Positions 43,662-51,520 of a stretch of 64,000 nucleotides of DNA are shown here, piece after piece. A program made the translations under genes and the position numbers. Under the pieces are notes generated by a model. The model did no database searches, was not told where the DNA came from, and saw only the letters and a program-made list of their open reading frames with translations. Origin of the DNA: Paenibacillus marchantiophytorum (lineage in GTDB: Bacteria > Bacillota > Bacilli > Paenibacillales > NBRC-103111); the NCBI RefSeq assembly GCF_014640555.1, contig NZ_BMHE01000025.1, forward strand, positions 34,848 through 98,847, read 5' to 3'. Each line of letters begins with the position of its first letter. The stretch's first letter is position 1.

Positions 43662-44385
43662 TACGCATAAGGAATGGTTAGCGCAGCTTGAAGCGGAGTC
43701 ACGCGTGAAACAGGAAGCATTTATGAATGACATCGCAAGCAAGCTTGGGAGAGCACGGGTGACTGAGAAACCGGCTCAGCCTTACCGAGGAGCACCTGAT
43801 TTCTGGCAAGCATTCGAGTGGCCTCTTGAAGAGAGAATTGAGAGATTTACGGAAAATTTCCAAGCTGCTGGCGGATATGTGGCTCGTTTATCTTCCATGG
43901 AAGATGTTAAACAATTCATAGTGAATAAAGCACAGGAAATGAGCGTTAAATATATCATCCGGCAAAACCAATCGGAGCTTGATGCTCTTGATTTGGAAGG
44001 AGTGCTAAAAGGCACTAGCGTATCGGTTTGGAACCGTGACCCGGAGAATCACTGGAAAGCCCGCGCCGCTGAAGCGGATTTTGGTATTGTGATGGCGGAC
44101 TACGCTACAGCGTATACAGGCTCCATGACAGTCCTGTCATCTCGGGACAAAGGAAGATCTGTTAGTTTGCTCCCGACCGTATTGATGGCTATTATTCCGG
44201 TAGAACGACTGAAAACACGTTTAGGCGAGACATTAGTTGATTTCGATCGCGATCGTACAGGAAGCGAGAACCTGCCTGCGGGTATTCATTTCATCTCTGG
44301 ACCAAGTCGTTCGGCTGATATCGAGAATGACCTGACCATTGGGGTTCACGGGCCCGGTATTGTGTACGCATTGATCGTGGGGTAA
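43654..44385 (+). CDS. lutC: lactate utilization protein LutC
   Basis: About 243 residues of the LUD (DUF162) domain: VWNRDPENHWKARAAEADFG, GIVMADYATAYTGSMTVLSS and the terminal HGPGIVYALIVG. ATG 43654 is chosen for the GGAGGAGGG eight bases upstream; ATG 43648 and the longer frame from 43618 lie closer to or before the site. It overlaps the end of lutB and completes the complex. Confidence 0.92.
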   Translation: MADTHKEWLAQLEAESRVKQEAFMNDIASKLGRARVTEKPAQPYRGAPDFWQAFEWPLEERIERFTENFQAAGGYVARLSSMEDVKQFIVNKAQEMSVKYIIRQNQSELDALDLEGVLKGTSVSVWNRDPENHWKARAAEADFGIVMADYATAYTGSMTVLSSRDKGRSVSLLPTVLMAIIPVERLKTRLGETLVDFDRDRTGSENLPAGIHFISGPSRSADIENDLTIGVHGPGIVYALIVG

Positions 44386-44465
44386 ATAAAGCAGCGTACT
44401 TTCGGGATGGCCGATTGCGTGAGGTAAGTGCAAGATCAAATCCAATATGGGGTTCGAATCTGATT

Positions 44466-44495
44466 AAAGTCCGCGTAAACTGCGGACTTTTTCTT
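44466..44495 (+). terminator. terminator of lutABC
   Basis: AAAGTCCGC-GTAAACT-GCGGACTTT followed by TTCTTTT. Confidence 0.85.
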
Positions 44496-44959
44496 TTATC
44501 GGTATATAGTTAAAAATAAAGAAGAAAAGTTACAACGGATAGAGATATATTAATAAAAATCAGTAGTTTTTATTATATTATTGATATTTATCATGAATGT
44601 TTACGGAAAACGAGAACCAAGCGTAGACAGAGAAGTCTCTCCCCTTTGAAATTAATGACCAAATAATAATTCTCTTTTTTATAACGAAATATATCCAAAT
44701 ATATCTCCATAATTTGTGAAAATACATCTCGGTATAAAAACTAGATATTGTATTAGGTTTCAGGAATCATACTTTAATTTAACTTAACCGTGGTGAGATT
44801 TGGTGGATAACCAAAAACGGGGGTGGGTTTTCAAAGTGAAAACATGTAAAAAAAACTATTTGTATCACATAAACCCTTTTCAGTAAAGGGTTTATGGTGC
44901 TTAAAGCGTACGTAAGTGAAGCGAATGCCCACATCCCTTCTTTGAGGGGCTGGCGATCA

Positions 44960-45002
44960 CAAAATGACCGAACAAGAATAAGCTTGTCTGGTCATTTTAT
45001 GT
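44960..45002. terminator. bidirectional hairpin
   Basis: ACAAAATGACC and GGTCATTTTATGT pair around an inner AACAAG/CTTGT stem; A and T tracts flank both sides. Confidence 0.6.
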
Positions 45003-45056
45003 TTAATAGTTCTACGCAGTAAATTTACATTCTTTCAGAGTAATCACAAGCTCTAC

Positions 45057-45170
45057 TCTCCGCTTTACCACTATTTGTGATACGGTTCACCGTAATGTAT
45101 CTAATCATAAAGTTCATTTTGACCATAAAATATATATCAGCATATAAAGACAAAGCCACTCCTGACCATG
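45057..45170 (-). repeat. dispersed ~100-base repeat, copy 1
   Basis: Read on the minus strand this segment (GGAGTGGCTTTGTCTTTATA to ACGGTGAACCGTATCA) closely matches the plus strand at 48667-48757 (GGAGTGGCTTTGTCTTTATA to TGGTGAACTGTATCA). The two copies are in opposite orientation, about 3.5 kb apart. Confidence 0.55.
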
Positions 45171-45185
45171 GAGTGGTTTCTTTGT
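45146..45185 (-). terminator. terminator for the minus-strand fragment
   Basis: AAACCACTCC-ATGGTCA-GGAGTGGCTTT on the minus strand, then T-rich sequence, directly after the stop at 45187. Confidence 0.65.
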
Positions 45186-45186
45186 T

Positions 45187-45319
45187 TCATATTAATGTCT
45201 CTGATAGATACACTCCATGTTCTGTCTGTTCTTTATTCACTAAAATAATATCATCAGAGGTAACCCAAACCAATTCCTCAAGAGGATTTATATCCCTTTT
45301 AATATGTAAGTTATTGTCC
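45187..45319 (-). pseudogene. unidentified gene, 3' remnant
   Basis: Minus-strand frame reading NNLHIKRDINPLEELVWVTS and DDIILVNKEQTEHGVYLSET up to a stop followed by a good terminator. It has no start and an in-frame stop lies just upstream, so this is the tail of a lost gene. Family not recognised. Confidence 0.4.
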
Positions 45320-45668
45320 TAAAGCTATGTAGGGGAAAGTAAATTTTTCTTGTTTTTTTTGCGATTCCTGTCGATTTTGTGAGAATTTTGAGAGAAGACT
45401 ATGATAGAATTCAAATGCCATTGTTATATGGAATGCTCACGGTATGTTTCCAGCTCACGTGGATCTTCGTTGACAACGAACGACTTCAAGGAAGTTGGGG
45501 TCTGTATTGAAATAATTTCCTGACTTTTTTTGAAGGGAAATCCGACAAATTTGTTTTTCAAAATTACTTGTACCGTCGTAAAAGTCTCTTTTTATGACTG
45601 TGTCAGGAAAAATATGTAATTAAACCGAATACAAATAGAAAATTCTTGAACACCGAAAGGAGAATAAA

Positions 45669-46127
45669 ATGAACGAGCAATTAGCGGAAGTATCCACAAA
45701 TCAGAGAGCAAGATTCGGTCAAACAATTCAAGTTAGGTTGGTCTCAAATTTAAAGAAATCGCAGGAATACTATCGTAATGTTCTTGATTGTAAGATAGAC
45801 GAATGGGGGCACGCTGAGCGAGATGGCATGCTTTTTATTCTACAACAAGCTGTATCACCAGAAGATGTGCGACCTAATAGCGCTTCAAAAAAGCGTCTAG
45901 ATTATCCAACCGAGTGGGAAGGTCCTGATTACGGTTGGGACTCATTTATTCATGTTACTTGGAATGACCTGGACTCCCTAGTTGAAGAAGTGCGTGGTAA
46001 AGGTGGAATCATTGCTATTGAACCTTTCACTGGGGCACACGGAAAGTGGGAGTTTAAAAATGCATACTTACAAGACCCTGATGGCTATAATCTAGTTTTG
46101 GGTTCGATGCGCCAAATAAATGAGTAG
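45669..46127 (+). CDS. VOC family protein
   Basis: 152 residues: TIQVRLVSNLKKSQEYYRNV opens the first beta-alpha-beta unit, and SFIHVTWNDLDSLVEEVRGK with LQDPDGYNLVLGS closes the second. The arrangement of glyoxalase/bleomycin-resistance folds is complete. ATG 45669 follows GAAAGGAG. It is the first gene of the cassette-like string and is followed 15 bases later by a full boundary repeat. It is related in type, not closely in sequence, to the VOC genes at 60826 and 61997. Confidence 0.88.
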   Translation: MNEQLAEVSTNQRARFGQTIQVRLVSNLKKSQEYYRNVLDCKIDEWGHAERDGMLFILQQAVSPEDVRPNSASKKRLDYPTEWEGPDYGWDSFIHVTWNDLDSLVEEVRGKGGIIAIEPFTGAHGKWEFKNAYLQDPDGYNLVLGSMRQINE

Positions 46128-46141
46128 CATCTGTTTTTTAC

Positions 46142-46228
46142 GCTAACGGAAAACTATAGATAGTTCAATAAATAACCAAATGAAGCTGCCGCGCGAAGGA
46201 ACGGCAGCTTCATTACGTTAACGGGCAG
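46142..46228 (+). repeat. cassette-boundary repeat, complete
   Basis: Left block GCTAACGGAAAACTATAG (46142-46159), a perfect 13-bp stem AATGAAGCTGCCG/CGGCAGCTTCATT (46179-46191 and 46202-46214) and right block TTAACGGGCAG (46218-46228). Confidence 0.75.
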
Positions 46229-46316
46229 GATTGCGGGGTTAACTGTTGAATATTCAGTTGATGGTTGCATTCTTGTGAGAAGCAAGCCTGTTCACAAATA
46301 TGTATGAGAACCAATC

Positions 46317-47096
46317 GTGGGAGTGATATGTATATTTCAAAAAATATTTTATGCTGTGAGGGCTAAATTTTTAAGTAATAAATTAGGTACTGAAGTTAGA
46401 ATTGTTAAATACAAATACCGTGGTGAACCGATTGAAGGACAAGAATTGAAAGAGCTATTGAACAAGATAATTTCACCTAGAGTATCTGAACTTGGTCTTA
46501 AGTGGCGTGGTGATTATCTTTGGATTAGTGAGAATATTAATGGAATTAGACATATTGTCGAATATGGTAGATTTACGAGAAGCAGCAATCGTGGATATAT
46601 TTCATGGGGGGTAGCCCTTGATTTTGTAATGGTACCAAAAGGAAAAAATCTAGTGTTCAATAGAACTGAAAAGACTGCAATTATTCATATTGGAGAATGG
46701 TCAAAAGGTTACGCAGATTCATTCCTTGGGGTAGAAATGGTAGATGGGAAAGGTGTAGCTTCCCATTATGAACAGATTGCAGAAAGGACAATTACAGAAG
46801 CAATTGATGGAGAGCTAGAGAATATTTCTTCGTTTTTTGAAAAAGTAAAGAACATTGAAGGAATTATACAGATTGTAAATGAGCAGATTAATAATCCTAA
46901 ATCACCTATCTACAAAATGAAGTTTCCTTCACCTACATACATACTTGCTTTTATATATGCAAAATTAGGGCAATTTGATTTGGCAAATAAATACCTGAAA
47001 AAAGACACTTTTTTATCTGATGAAAAAAATCAGTTTGTACTAAATCTCATCGAAAAAGAATTCTCTAACTTATCCTCATCGAATACCTTCCAATAA
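46317..47096 (+). CDS. hypothetical protein (DUF4304-like, tentative)
   Basis: Up to 259 residues; GTG 46317 is the most upstream start, but its binding site is unclear, and a later start is possible. The first half (ISPRVSELGLKWRGDYLWIS, HIVEYGRFTRSSNRGYISWG) resembles DUF4304-type proteins, which are soluble and of unknown function. The second half is helical, with a TPR-like AFIYAKLGQFDLANKYLKK. Very A/T-rich codons. It forms a one-gene unit between boundary repeats. Confidence 0.6.
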   Translation: MGVICIFQKIFYAVRAKFLSNKLGTEVRIVKYKYRGEPIEGQELKELLNKIISPRVSELGLKWRGDYLWISENINGIRHIVEYGRFTRSSNRGYISWGVALDFVMVPKGKNLVFNRTEKTAIIHIGEWSKGYADSFLGVEMVDGKGVASHYEQIAERTITEAIDGELENISSFFEKVKNIEGIIQIVNEQINNPKSPIYKMKFPSPTYILAFIYAKLGQFDLANKYLKKDTFLSDEKNQFVLNLIEKEFSNLSSSNTFQ

Positions 47097-47145
47097 ATAT
47101 TCGTAAGATAGTTGAATGCAATGATATTTCACTAACTGGGAACGA

Positions 47146-47296
47146 GAGTTGAGTAAATGTTACACGATTGAAATCTTATTTTCATCTGGTATTAATCATT
47201 AAAGGTTATAATAAAAAATGACCCCTTTTAAAATATAAACTTAGACCCGCAGCCCGTTGCTGTGGGTCTCTTTTTGTTATTGAACTAAAGTGCAGG
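47146..47296 (+). repeat. long variant of the boundary repeat, copy 1
   Basis: Shares about 130 bases with 50103-50242 (ATTGAAATCTTATTTTCAT; GCAGCCCGTTGCTGTGGG; and between). The hairpin AGACCCGCAGC/GCTGTGGGTCT (47243-47269) with T run is followed by a degenerate right block TTGAACTAAAGTGCAGG (47280-47296). Confidence 0.6.
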
Positions 47297-47358
47297 CTTC
47301 TTCAATGGTTTCGTCGAATACTCAAATGTGTTCTTTTTCCAACGAAAGGAGAGTTATT

Positions 47359-47787
47359 ATGTAAAATAATCTTTTAATTCTAAAAAGAGTTTCAACGATA
47401 TCAGAATATATAAAGCTTTGTTGTGCAGTTGGTTGGGAAGATTATATGAATTTCGAGGTTGCAGAAGAATCTTTAAACCAATCGCTGTTTGGTGTAATTG
47501 TCCAATACCAAGGTGAAGTAGTGGGAATGGGCAGAGTAATTGGCGACGGGAGAATCTATTTTTACATTCAGGATATAGCAGTCTTACCTGAGCATCAAAA
47601 CAAAGGAATAGGCAAATTAATAATGGAAACTATCCAGGAATATTTAAAGGAAAACGCTCCAGAAAAATCATTTGTCGGTTTGTTTGCAGCACAAGGTAAA
47701 GAATCTTTTTATAATAAATACGGCTTTAAAAAGCATGAAGGAATGACAGGAATGTTCGGCGTAATTCAAGATAAGGATGTAAAGTAA
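47359..47787 (+). pseudogene. GNAT acetyltransferase with a stop at codon 2
   Basis: AAAGGAG at 47345-47351 leads to ATG 47359, but the next codon is TAA. The frame then runs on without interruption through ILKRVSTISEYIKLCCAVGW, MNFEVAEESLNQS, IAVLPEHQNKGIGKLIMETI (acetyl-CoA motif A) and FYNKYGFKKHEGMTGMF. Thus the full domain is present and only the second codon is altered. Translation from ATG 47446 would lose the first 29 residues. It may be a recent null or use an internal start. Confidence 0.75.
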
Positions 47788-47800
47788 GGGTATCTATTAA

Positions 47801-47879
47801 CCTAACGATAACTGTTACTTCAATATCGTCGGCTGCCGCACAGTCTGGACGATCCCTATTATATTGAAGTAAAGGGCAG
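47801..47879 (+). repeat. cassette-boundary repeat, complete, strongly paired
   Basis: Left block CCTAACGATAACTGTTA, then TACTTCAATA (47816-47825) pairs perfectly with TATTGAAGTA (47862-47871), enclosing ATCGTC/GACGAT. Ends with the right block AAAGGGCAG. This copy best shows that the two conserved blocks lie at the base of one long hairpin. Confidence 0.7.
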
Positions 47880-47972
47880 CATAGTTCAATTGTTCTTTGT
47901 AAAAAGATAAACCAGGTCATTCCATAATATGGTAAACTAAATGAAATATAATGCAATGGAAGTTGGGAATTT

Positions 47973-48666
47973 ATGAAGGAAAGCTTTGTTTCTTCACTTT
48001 ATAAAATGATTTTTATGAAAAGAAGAAAAAAATATTTACTCGAATTAATTAACAGAATGTCTTTCCGTGATAATGCTAAAAGTTCTGATGAGTCTGTAAG
48101 TTTCAAAGCATACAGGGAAGCTGAAACATTAAAAAATAGAGATAATATTCAGATGCTTATCGAGATTGTCAATTTTCACAAGTCATTCGATGAATTGAAC
48201 GTTAGAAAGGGAGCGTATTTTATTCTCTCGAAATTGTTAAAAAAGCATCCAGATTCAGATTCTTTACAGTTCTTAATCAATCAATTATATAAAGAATCGG
48301 ATAAGTATGCTATCAGTAGCTTGCTTGACTTCATTTCCGACCTAGAAAAATCTGTTGTTATGGATATTGAACCAATAATTCAGTTAACTAGGAACGATAA
48401 CTGGCAAATCCGCCACTCGGCTATTTGAGCTCTTAAAGCGTCAAAAAATCCAAGAGCCAAGCAAGTCATTCTAGAAATTATAGCTAATGGATCTAATGAA
48501 GTTAAGAAGAACCAATATGATATTATTTATGCTACTTCCGTATTATCAGACATTGGTGAAATCGAAGACGTAATTATACTAAAAGAATTATCAAAAGTTA
48601 AGATTCGTGATGTTCGAGAATCGGCTATATTTGCTATTGAAAGTATAAAAAAACTGAACGGTTAGG
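47973..48666 (+). pseudogene. HEAT-repeat protein with an in-frame stop
   Basis: ATG 47973 begins MKESFVSSLYKMIFMKRRKK. The protein consists of HEAT-like helical pairs (NVRKGAYFILSKLLKKHPDS; NDNWQIRHSAI). A TGA at 48426-48428 interrupts it, after which the same frame continues ALKASKNPRAKQVILEIIAN and VRESAIFAIESIKKLNG to TAG 48664. The full product would be about 230 residues. The single stop lies inside a helix and suggests a recent nonsense change. HEAT proteins are usually interaction scaffolds. Confidence 0.7.
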
Positions 48667-48757
48667 AGTGGCTTTGTCTTTATACTGATGTATATCTTAT
48701 GTTCAAATTGCACTTTGTGTTTATATACAATATGGTGAACTGTATCATAGAAGATAG
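48667..48757 (+). repeat. dispersed ~100-base repeat, copy 2
   Basis: Plus-strand counterpart of 45057-45170 (inverted relative to it). It starts immediately after the HEAT gene and ends just before the boundary repeat at 48771. Confidence 0.55.
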
Positions 48758-48770
48758 GTGATCTCGTTAC

Positions 48771-48848
48771 GCTAACGCAGAACGATAGAGAAGGAGATTG
48801 CCTCGCGGTGCTCCTTTTTTTGTTCGTTCAAGTAACGGGCAGATTAGC
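48771..48848 (+). repeat. cassette-boundary repeat, complete (reference copy)
   Basis: Left block GCTAACGCAGAACGATAG (48771-48788); hairpin AAGGAG..GCC-TCGC-GGT.CTCCTT; right block TTCAAGTAACGGGCAG (48827-48842). The following ATTAGC (48843-48848) can pair with GCTAA of the left end. Confidence 0.75.
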
Positions 48849-48934
48849 ACGAAAACGTAATCACATAAATCTGACTAAATGGAATAATAAGATAACACAA
48901 ATTAATAGTTGAAAAGATTGTTTACAATTTATCA

Positions 48935-49633
48935 ATGAATACAAGAACAAATATAATAAAAGCGGTACATATAACTGACATTCATGGAAGAACATTTTTC
49001 TTGAATGGTAAGCTAGTCAATATAGTCAATCAAATTAATCCGGATATTGTTTTTATTACTGGAGATTTAGTTAGTAAACAAAAGAAACTTGAAAAAATAA
49101 TACTTGAGTTAAGTAAAATTAATTCAGAAAAAATTTTTTTTGTGCCCGGAAATTACGAAAGAGAAGAAGTTAAAGGATTTAAGAAAAGACATATTACTAA
49201 AGAACAGTATCGGTATATTAGACGAGAACTCGAGAACATTGGAATTATATTTCTCGAGAATGGAAATTCTCGTATAAATATACGAGGACGTGAGATATCG
49301 ATTTATGGCTTCGATAATTCCATATATGGAAATGAAAAATATAATATGGTTTCTGGAAAAGAAAGTGAATATAGAATTATTTTAGCTCAATCACCAAATA
49401 TTATTAATAAATTAACTGATATGGGAATAAAATAAAATATTTTATTGGTAGGTCATACTCACGGTGGGCAAATTCGCCTGTTTAATAAAAGTTTTGGCGC
49501 GTATAAACATTTTCATGTCGGTTGCAAGAAGGTTGATGAAAATCAATATTTTTTAATTAATAGAGGATTGGGAACCGTTAAAATTCCTTTTCGGTTTAAC
49601 TGTAAAGCTGAAATATCAGAACTTAATTTCTGA
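48935..49633 (+). pseudogene. calcineurin-like phosphoesterase with an in-frame stop
   Basis: The frame begins MNTRTNIIKAVHITDIHGRT (metal-binding DIH), continues IVFITGDLVSKQKK (GD), FFVPGNYEREE (GN-x-E variant of GNHE) and, after a TAA at 49433-49435, LLVGHTHGGQIRLFN (GHTH) and FLINRGLGTVKIPFR. Relatives carry an ordinary residue at the stop, so this is one nonsense change (TAT or CAA type to TAA). The family (YkuE-like) hydrolyses phosphoesters with two metals. The first start has no strong site, and the usual N-terminal membrane helix is absent. Confidence 0.75.
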
Positions 49634-49724
49634 CGCCAATAAAAATATACGAGCAGCAACATGAACAACCAATTAGTATTTATTGTTTGAGTTTTGAATC
49701 AGTTTAGCTTAAGTGAACATTAGC

Positions 49725-49803
49725 GGGGTTCTTGGAAGGATTTCTCTGTTCGAGACTTGGATGGATACGTTATAGGTTTCGGTTCGGGAAATAAAAATGA
49801 CTA
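49725..49803 (+). pseudogene. VOC protein tail, duplicated fragment
   Basis: Bases 49725-49832 are identical to 61139-61246. The coding part is the last 26 codons of the VOC gene at 60826 (SWKDFSVRDLDGYVIGFGSG) including its stop, joined to unrelated sequence at 49724. A piece of that cassette was copied here, or the rest was deleted. Confidence 0.85.
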
Positions 49804-49825
49804 ATCAGAGTGGGTCTGTCGTTAC

Positions 49826-49843
49826 GCTAACGGAGAACTAGAG
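49826..49843 (+). repeat. cassette-boundary repeat, left block
   Basis: GCTAACGGAGAACTAGAG. It is carried at the end of the 108-base duplication shared with 61139-61246. Confidence 0.65.
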
Positions 49844-49867
49844 TTCAATACGTTTGAGGTGAGGTAT

Positions 49868-50029
49868 ATGCTGGAGGAGATACTTTCAATTATTTTGGGT
49901 GTTGCAATCTTCCTAGTTTTTAAATTGAAATTAAGCAAAGACAAATTTTTATGGAGAGATTACATATTTGAATTAATCGGGATCATAGTTTTCATTTTAA
50001 TAATTAAATGGATAATATCGTTCTTTTAA
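49868..50029 (+). CDS. small membrane protein (53 aa)
   Basis: ATG 49868, with GAGGTGAGG upstream, encodes 53 residues: MLEEILSIILGVAIFLVFKL forms one hydrophobic helix, a short charged stretch (KLSKDKFLWRDY) follows, and IFELIGIIVFILIIKWIISFF forms a second. Two-helix hairpin topology. Not recognised; too short to assign. It sits alone between boundary repeats, as one cassette. Confidence 0.6.
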   Translation: MLEEILSIILGVAIFLVFKLKLSKDKFLWRDYIFELIGIIVFILIIKWIISFF

Positions 50030-50070
50030 CTAAATTCCGCTGCAGACGTTAATGGAAAGTGGCAATCTAA

Positions 50071-50242
50071 GCTAACGTTAGTACAAGGTTACCGTTAAGT
50101 AGTTGTTACATAATTGAAATCTTATTTTCATGTAGCATTAATAATTCAAGACTATAATAAAGATCGACCCCCTTTAAAATATTAACTTAGGCCCTCAGCC
50201 CGTTGCTGTGGGGCTCTTTTTTGTCACCGAACTAACGGGCAG
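50071..50242 (+). repeat. long variant of the boundary repeat, copy 2
   Basis: GCTAACGTTAG (50071-50081) at the left; about 130 bases shared with the copy at 47146; hairpin around GCAGCCCGTTGCTGTGGG-like sequence (CCCTCAGCCC/GCTGTGGGG) with T run; perfect right block GAACTAACGGGCAG (50229-50242). Confidence 0.65.
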
Positions 50243-50318
50243 ATTAATTGAACAACAGGAGGACTTATTTATGAAGCCACGAATACCTAAATAATCCAAT
50301 CATGAGGTGGGCTATTAA

Positions 50319-50564
50319 ATGGATAATCGCGTAGGATTAGTTGAAATTAACTTAAGTGAAGTTCAGACGAGAATTGAGTTACATATGATTTTAAAAGAGA
50401 AGTTGGGCTTCCCGTCATTTTATGGGATGAATTGGGATGCATTCTGGGATTCGATAACGGGTTTAGTTGAGATGCCTCACGTTCTAAAGATAATAGGTTG
50501 GAGCAATATTCATGAAGTATTACCTAGTGATGCAAAGATAATGGAAGAATGTCTTTTGAAATAA
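50319..50564 (+). CDS. barstar-family ribonuclease inhibitor, possibly shortened
   Basis: 81 residues: LHMILKEKLGFPSFYGMNWDAFWDSITG is the barstar signature (FYGxNWDAFWD), followed by LVEMPHVLKIIGWSNIHE. Barstars bind and block extracellular ribonucleases of the barnase type. The protein ends at ECLLK, about 10-20 residues short of typical relatives, so the tail may be lost. ATG 50319 has GAGGTGGG upstream. The left block of a boundary repeat, interrupted by a group II intron, follows about 65 bases later. Confidence 0.8.
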   Translation: MDNRVGLVEINLSEVQTRIELHMILKEKLGFPSFYGMNWDAFWDSITGLVEMPHVLKIIGWSNIHEVLPSDAKIMEECLLK

Positions 50565-50629
50565 TAAGTACCCGAATTTGTCTTGCCAGGTTCAATATTT
50601 AAAGTAGCAAGTCTTGACGAATCATTAAA

Positions 50630-50640
50630 TTAACGGAGAA
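50630..50640 (+). repeat. boundary-repeat left block (5' exon of the intron)
   Basis: TTAACGGAGAA, cut at the point where the intron begins; the same break occurs at 63381. Confidence 0.75.
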
Positions 50641-51355
50641 GTACGACAAGTTCTGCTATAAGCACCAAACAGTGCGAAAAGCAGGAGATTACACGAGTAA
50701 TCTTAACTTTACAACCAAGGATGGGAACGACGGAACCATGTATACTAGATATGGTGAGAATGTTCAAACAGACTGAACTGACGAACTTCCGAATGTACAG
50801 GTCTAAAGTTAGAGCATATGGAAACATATGCACCATCAAACGATGGGGTGAGCGGCGTAAAGTAAGAATTTCTTCTATGAAATACGCTATGTCAAACAAT
50901 GGTGGCATTGGTCTCACAGGCTTAGAGGAAGCACCTAAGTCTAGAAAAAATAGCTAGGATGTCAGGGACTTGGAAAGCAAGGGACGTTGCAACATGGGCT
51001 GTTACCCAAAACGGTTGTTATAAGGCACATGCCGAAATACATTAATCCTAGTGAGGGCAGGGGCACGACTGGTGAAACTCCTGTAATGGGAGTGGAGGAA
51101 TAGCCCCAAGTCTAACTGAAAAGAACGATTGTTTTCCAAGCGTGAATTGCACCGATCAGGTAGGAACGTGGGGACATCAGTGGATGCCACAGTGCAAGCT
51201 ACTAGGATGACCTAACAGTCTATATCCTTGAGTAACGAGGAACTTATGATCTAGTAAAGTCAGTTAGAGGGAACGCCGGATGCCGGGAAGCTGGCACGTC
51301 CGGTGTGGCGCAAGGGAAAAGCTGGAGATCACATCAAATGCTTACCTATTGCAAC
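50641..51355 (+). mobile_element. group II intron without visible ORF, copy 1
   Basis: Starts GTACG, close to the GTGYG group II 5' end. Near the 3' end a domain V-like hairpin is recognisable at about 51272-51307 (GCCGGATGCC-GGGAAGCT-GGCACGTCCGGT, with the two-base CG bulge), followed by a domain VI-like GGAAAAGCTGGAG...TGCTTACCTATT and a terminal AC. No reverse transcriptase is encoded. The element lies inside a boundary repeat: 5' exon TTAACGGAGAA, 3' exon CCAATAGC. It lacks about 140 bases present in the second copy (after 50738). The exact 3' end is uncertain by one or two bases. Confidence 0.75.
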
Positions 51356-51396
51356 CCAATAGCAAAATCACCAATTACAACCTTTTTAGAAAGGAA

Positions 51397-51478
51397 GTAT
51401 AGGGAAACGATAATTCGATCACGATATGACGGCTGTTGGTACTAAACGGCTGCCGTTGTTTATTAAAGTAACGGGGAG
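51397..51478 (+). repeat. cassette-boundary repeat
   Basis: ATAGGGAAACGATAA-type left block (51399-51413), hairpin ACGGC...GCCGT and right block AAAGTAACGGGGAG (51465-51478). Confidence 0.55.
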
Positions 51479-51520
51479 GGAGGTTAATGCAAATGTTATG
51501 AAGTATTTTATTCAATACCC

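Larger units (their letters stand above)
44386..45668. other. long intergenic region with several terminators
   Basis: About 1.3 kb without an intact gene. It holds hairpins at 44466, 44868-44898 (ATAAACCCTTT/AAAGGGTTTAT), 44960 and 45146, a minus-strand gene tail (45187-45319) and a dispersed repeat (45057-45170). The 350 bases before 45669 show no recognisable feature. Confidence 0.5.

Noticed and set aside
45077..45322. 81-residue plus-strand frame
   Set aside because: The opposite strand carries a gene tail with a terminator in the right place; the plus frame has no site and runs through that terminator.
30955..48428. Recoding of TGA as Trp or selenocysteine
   Set aside because: Two interrupted genes have TGA, but others have TAA, the affected residues differ, and many normal genes here end in TGA.
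50721..50957. 78-residue frame in intron copy 1
   Set aside because: Lies wholly within the intron domain I region and shares sequence with copy 2 at the RNA level; not a reverse transcriptase.
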